Source: Ampullaceana balthica (lineage: Eukaryota; Mollusca; Gastropoda; Lymnaeidae). Taken from it: a DNA stretch of 64,000 nt. Positions within the stretch are counted from its first letter, which is position 1. Each line of letters starts with the position of its first letter. The position numbers were made by a program, and so were the translations under genes. Below are positions 38,701-44,700 of the stretch, in pieces. The notes below the pieces were generated by a model, which made no database searches, was not told the origin of the DNA, and was given only the letters and a program-made list of their open reading frames with translations. The DNA lies in NCBI GenBank assembly GCA_944989445.1, contig CALYLW010000016.1, positions 4,781,765 through 4,845,764 on the forward strand, given 5' to 3'.

Positions 38701-41700
38701 TTTATGTGATTCAAGTGTTTGTTTTGTTTGTGTTAACATTATTTTAACAGTTTATTAAAAATCATATCAAACTTAAGAATAATATTGATTTATTGATGTG
38801 CGTGTGAATTATATCAACATGTTATCTACTTCTTATAGTTTTGATCTTAACGATATTTCTTGTTTTGTTGTGCAGTGAATTTTGCTATTGACTTTGCTAT
38901 GATTTCATTTTTATTAAAAATTGTTAAAAAGACATAAACGCCATACCCACCTTACACTTAATGGGTCTCATAAACAAAAGAAAAGTTGTAAACAACAAGA
39001 CCACTATTCCCCCCCCCAGGTTGGAAACAACAAGACCACTATTTCCCTCCCCGCGTTGGAAACAACAAGACCACTATTTCCCTCCCCGCGTTGGAAACAA
39101 CAAGACCACTATTCAGGTTGGAAACAGCAAGATCACTATTTCCCTCCCCGCGTTGGAAACAACAAGACCACTATTTCACGTTGGAAACAACAAGACCACT
39201 ATTTCCCCTCCCCGCGTTGGAAACAACAAGACCACTATCCCCCCCCCCACGTTGGAAACAACAAGACCACTATTTCCCCTCCCCGCGTTGGAAACAACAA
39301 GACCACTATTTCCCCTCCCCGCGTTGCAAACAACAAGACCACTATTCACTTTGGAAACAACAAGACCACTATTTCCCCTCCCCGCTTTGGAAACAACAAG
39401 ACCACTATTTCCCCTCCCCGCGTTGGAAACAACAAGACCACTATTTCCCCTCCCCACGTTGGAAACAACAAGACCACTATTTCCCCTCCCCGCGTTGGAA
39501 ACAACAAGACCACTATTTCCCCTCCCCACGTTGGAAACAACAAACCACTATTTACCACTATTTACCACTATTTACCACTATTTACCACTATTTACCACTA
39601 TTTACCACTATTTCACTCCACCCCCACAGGCCAGTGCCCAGAGGCCAACTGTGTGAATCTGTTCGGTGGTGATGTCAACCAGTGCGACACGTCCAAGCTG
39701 TGTCCTCAGGAGCAGTTCTGTTGTAATGACGGCTGTAAAAACGTCTGCATAGTCAAGCCAGAGTACGCTGCCTTGGTGGCTGAGCGAGAGTCAAAGATGA
39801 GGCAGCACCAGCAACTCATGTACCAGGTGAGTCAAAGATGAGGTAGCACCAGCAACTCATGTACCAGGTGAGTCAAAGATGAGGCAGCACCAGCAACTCA
39901 TGTACCAGGTGAGTCAAAGATGAGGCAGCACCAGCAACTCATGTACCAGGTGAGTCAAAGATAAGGCAGCACCAGCAACTCATGTACCAGGTGAGTCAAA
40001 GATTAGGCAGCTCCAGCAACTCATGTAACAGGTGAGTCAAAGATGAGGCAGAACCAGCAACTCATGTAACAGGTGAGTCAAAGATGAGACAGCACCAGCA
40101 ACTCATGTACCAGGTGAGTCAAAGATGAGGCAGCACCAGCAACTCATGTAACAGGTGAGTCAAAGATGAGGCAGCACCAGCAACTCATGTAACAGGTGAG
40201 TCAAAGATGAGGCAGCACCAGCAACTCATGTAACAGGTGAGTCAAAGATTAGGCAGCACCAGCAACTCATGTAACAGGTGAGTCAAAATTGAGAAATCAC
40301 AAGCAACTCATGTAACAGGTGAGTCAAAGATGAGGCAGCACCAGCAACTCATGTAACAGGTGAGTCAAAGATGAGGCAGAACCAGCAACTCATGTAACAG
40401 GTGAGTCAAAATTGAGAAATCACAAGCAACTCATGTAACAGGTGAGTCAAAGATGAGGCAGAACCATCAACTCATGTACCAGGTGAGTCAATGTTGGGAA
40501 GGGGGTGCCTCAAAACCTCAATGAGGTGAAATATGAATGGATTTCCTTGTCGAGAAATCTTTGTTTGTGTTAGTGTATCGTTACTTATATACACATAAAA
40601 TTGTGAACTGTGTCAGTAGGGCCGGCCTTAGGGCAAGGCGAACGAGGCAACCGCCTTGGGCCCCACGCTTTTCGGGGCCCCACGCTTTGAAGAAACATTT
40701 TTTACTACTTTTTTCAATTTTACTATTTCGCAATACTTTAAAAAATATTTTTTTAATACACGATATCAAGAAAATTTAACAGGATAAAACGGTTAGAAAA
40801 ATTATGTGTTAATATAATAAAATATTATCAATTACTAGCGTACACCCGTCGAAAATGACGGAAGTTTTCAGCTGAAATCTATTTATTTTATAAAAAATGC
40901 ACTATTCTTTAGGGCGCCTACGGCACCGAACTTTTTCAAAAGCCCAACTAACTTGTCCTTGTTTGATAAATACGAAGTATTAAACTTTCTGAAATTTACA
41001 CAACGTATTTTATAATAGGGGTTGCAGGGCGCCTACGGCACCCCCTTTTTTTTGGATTTTATAATTAACCACCATCTAATTCTCTTTTTACAATGTTCCC
41101 TTTTCCAAAATTAAAATATGAGCGAAAACAATGACGTCATATAATATTTTTTTACAGCCCATATTTAATTTGCACACCTTTTGGTGCATTGGTGCAGTAA
41201 TTTGGTTTTCCCTGCTTTCTAAAAATAGTAGCGTCAGGACTGACTGACAGACACTACTGACTTGCGTGACAATTGCAAATTTATTATCAATTATTATCAT
41301 CCCTAAATCCCTATTGCAAAAAGTATTTTTTCTAAGCATTTAGTAAAACATTGATGGATTCAGGTGAACATTTTAATTTAAAAAAAACACGCCATTTTAG
41401 GCTTTAACTTGCTATTTAAAGAGAAGTTTCGATTTAAGGACAGCCCTCACGTCAAACCGAAAAGTCTTATATATTTAGCACCTAAGAATAAAATGTTTTG
41501 TTTCCGTTGCAAACGTTTTTGGCAACAGTTTGTCTGCTTTGAGATATGACGAGATTTGTGCTTGGAAAAATGCCAGTGTGCGACTGTATGATCATGAAAA
41601 ATCAAAGGGGACTTTATTATCTACTTTGAAATGCTTTGAGCTGTCATGGGAAAACAGACTTTACAGCACGATGCACAATTGACAAGCAAAGTAAAAAAAT

Positions 41701-44700
41701 AAACATTGAAAAGGCTCATTGGCATAATGTATTTCAACGTCTCATGACCACTGTTCAATTTCTTGCTGAGCACAACATGGCTTTTCGACGTTAAGTGGAT
41801 AAACTACATCAGGCGCACAATGGAAACTTTAAGGGTCTCGTTGAATCGCTGGCAAAATTTGATCTAGTTTAGTAGGAGCATATTCGAAGTATACAAACTA
41901 ATAAAATTCATGATCACTACTTGTGAAGGCGAATTCAAAACGTGCTCATTTCGTTGACGGGAAATAAGGTAAGGAAAAGTATTGTAGGAAGAGTAAAATC
42001 AGTAAATACTTTTCAATAATACTGGATTGCACACCAGACCAAAGTGATCATGAACAGATGTCACTGACAATTCGCTATGTAAGCACAGGAAGGGGGAATA
42101 TTTTGAAGTAATTAATGAACACTTTATACGTATTTTTAAAATGTAAAAGAAAGTACTATACAACACCTGCTTGATATCTTACTATTGGAACTGAAAAAAT
42201 TGTGCTTAGATGTTTCTGAAATCCGCGGTCAAGGATACGACAACGGTGCGAACATGAAGGGGAAATAAGTCAGGCGTACAAGCTTGTCTTTTACTATAAA
42301 AATCCTTGGGATATTTTTTACCCCTTGTAGCTGTCCAGCTATAAATTGCTGCTATGTGATATGGCAAAAACTTGTCCTGATGCAATGACGTTTTTTTGAT
42401 ATAATTCAACAAAATTATTTTATGTTTTATTTTCTGCTTCAACAAAGCGATAGGCAATCCTTTCCAAGTATGTTCGAAATACATTTGATTTGTGAAACAA
42501 GATGGGAAAACCGTGTTGGGAAAGTTTAAAGGCAGTGCGATATCAAGTAGCCGAAATCTATGATTCACTTTTCGAAGTTGAAGAGCAAAGTTGTGAACCA
42601 AAAGCTCGAAGTAAAGAAGAGTCATTTTGCAAAAAAAAACAAAAAAAAACAAAAACAACTTAATAACTTCTATTTGATTGTTTTCATTGCTTTTTTTATA
42701 CGTCATTTTGTTCCAATTTAATTACAGCAGCAAAGAATTACAAAAATATTTCAGTCGATCTAGCAACTGCAGTTGACAGCATAGAACATACTTGCAAATG
42801 GTTTAAGTCTTACATAAATGACGGTTTTGAAACAGCAATAACAATTGCAAAAGAAATTGCCACGGACTTACAATTTGAAACCATTTAATTTTTCAAAGAG
42901 TAGAGAATGTGAAAAAGAAAAAAAAATACAAATGAAGGAGAAAGATGAAGGATTTATAGATGCACAAGAAAAATTTCGCACAGTTTTTAAACTGTTATGT
43001 CGATGGACAGTCGCTGTGAACAACTGCGAAGGCATCATGCCTCGTTTCGATTTTAAAACAAATAAATTTCATCAATTAGAAAAAAAAAGATGAACTAAAT
43101 TGCAGTATGAATCTGGAGAAAAAAGCTAAGAGCCTGCGAAAATTAGGATCTTGATGGTTTCCTGGTTTCTGAAGAGTTGCAATCATTGAGTTCCATAACT
43201 CCTGCAGTCACCTACAGCTATCTTGTTCAGATTGTGCAGCTTCTTTCAGTGACTTTCCTAACACACACATTGCACTTCGAATACTTGTAACTTTTGTATT
43301 CCTGTCACTATGGCTTCGGGAGAAAGAATCTTTTCGAGACTAAAACTTTTTAAAACCTATGTGTGATCAAAAATGATTGAAGATTGGCTCAGTAACTTGT
43401 CAATAATTGTGTCAATTGAGAATGCTGTAGCTAAGGATTTTGACTATCATTAACTTTAATATTATTTCAGATTTTGCAGCCGCCAAAGCTCGCTAGTGTA
43501 TATAGTTTATAATGTTAAGTTATATATATCTATATATATAAACTGTCAATTATCAAAACAAAACAAAAAACAACACTTTAGTTATTAATATCTTCATGAG
43601 TTTTAGGATCTTCAATTAAATGAATAAAACTGTACTAACTGATGTGTCAGTGATATTATAGAAGAAAATTTTGTAATAATTTAATTTTTTATTTCCCATT
43701 ATTTTAATACTATATACAAGCCGCGGCATAGCTTACGCCGCAGACTTGCTCATTGATAGTGTAAAGAACCTTGGGAGGAGTGGGGAAGAAGGACACAAAC
43801 AGCAGCATGAAGAAATGAAAACAACGCGAGTGAACGTCCGGGGGGGTGGTGGATCTCAGACGCATTGTTGTTCTCGAGATATGCGCACTGAGGTGGTTGT
43901 TACTTCCCCCACAGCCCCCACCCTTTACTAACATCGCTTGCCAACCATAAACTGAGAACTGACTCACCGAGGGTCATTCTTCATGCTTATTAGCATACGA
44001 CTTGATCTTGTGCTGGTGAAATTATATATATAGAAGAAGATTTGTAGAAATGCAATTTTGGCATGGGTCTCGATCCTCGTCTGCTGCCTTGTGGCCATCC
44101 ATAAATGACGTCATGCACTGCGGGAGGAAGGGGGTCACACATTTGTGACTATGTGTGACGTCGGAAGAGAGGGTGTATTGGAACTCTGACATCACGTCTA
44201 AAAGTGCATCTTTAAAAAAAATAAAAAAATAAAAAAAAACAACAAACCCAAAAGTAAACAATAGTTGCACTTAAATATTTGCTCTCTTACAATTTATTTA
44301 ATGACGTTTCATATGGCTTCACACGTGTTACGATAATAGAATTCTTGCCTACACTAAATAAATACTTAAATGACAATAAAGTGATTTGAAACATGCTCAT
44401 AATCAAAAAGGAAATATGGGCTTTTATGGGGGGGGGGACAAAACTTTATGACGTCTAACTCTTTGTGACGACGTGTGGGGAAGGGGGTGAAAAATCGGCA
44501 AAAATTCCATGACGTCATTTATGGACGGCCCTCTTGGGCCCGGGGCCCCGCTAATCTTTTCTGCCTTGGGCCCCGCATTCTCTAGGGCCGGCCCTGTGTG
44601 TCAGTGTGTCATTTCTTATATACGCATACAATTGTCAAATGTGTCACAGAAGCACCAGGAAATGCTGAGGATGCGACAACAAGAATACTACATTCAGCAG

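Larger units (their letters stand above)
40617..44596 (+). mobile_element. hAT transposon (ZMYM1-like) in intron 4, perfect 8-bp target duplication
   Basis: The ends TAGGGCCGGCC and (inverted) CAGGGCCGGCCCTAG are flanked by TGTGTCAG on both sides (40609-40616 and 44597-44604). The element is 3,980 bp. Its right end stops 53 bp before exon 5 of the WAP gene, in the same orientation. It contains a nested MITE at about 44092-44534. Confidence 0.93.
40568..44649 (+). promoter_or_regulatory. Duplicated acceptor region of exon 5 split by a hAT insertion
   Basis: The 49 bp at 40568-40616 and the 51 bp at 44599-44649 are similar: both have TTATATAC(A/G)CATA, AATTGT and TGTGTCAG or TGTGTCACAG. The right copy leads into exon 5. 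The left copy ends at the transposon. A tandem duplication of the 3' splice region therefore existed before, or was made at, the insertion. Confidence 0.7.

Noticed and set aside
38921..39841. A 306-residue frame running from the 36-bp array into exon 4
   Set aside because: The part before 39630 is repeat translated through; the acceptor CCCCCACAG at 39621-39629 and phase from exon 3 show where coding begins.
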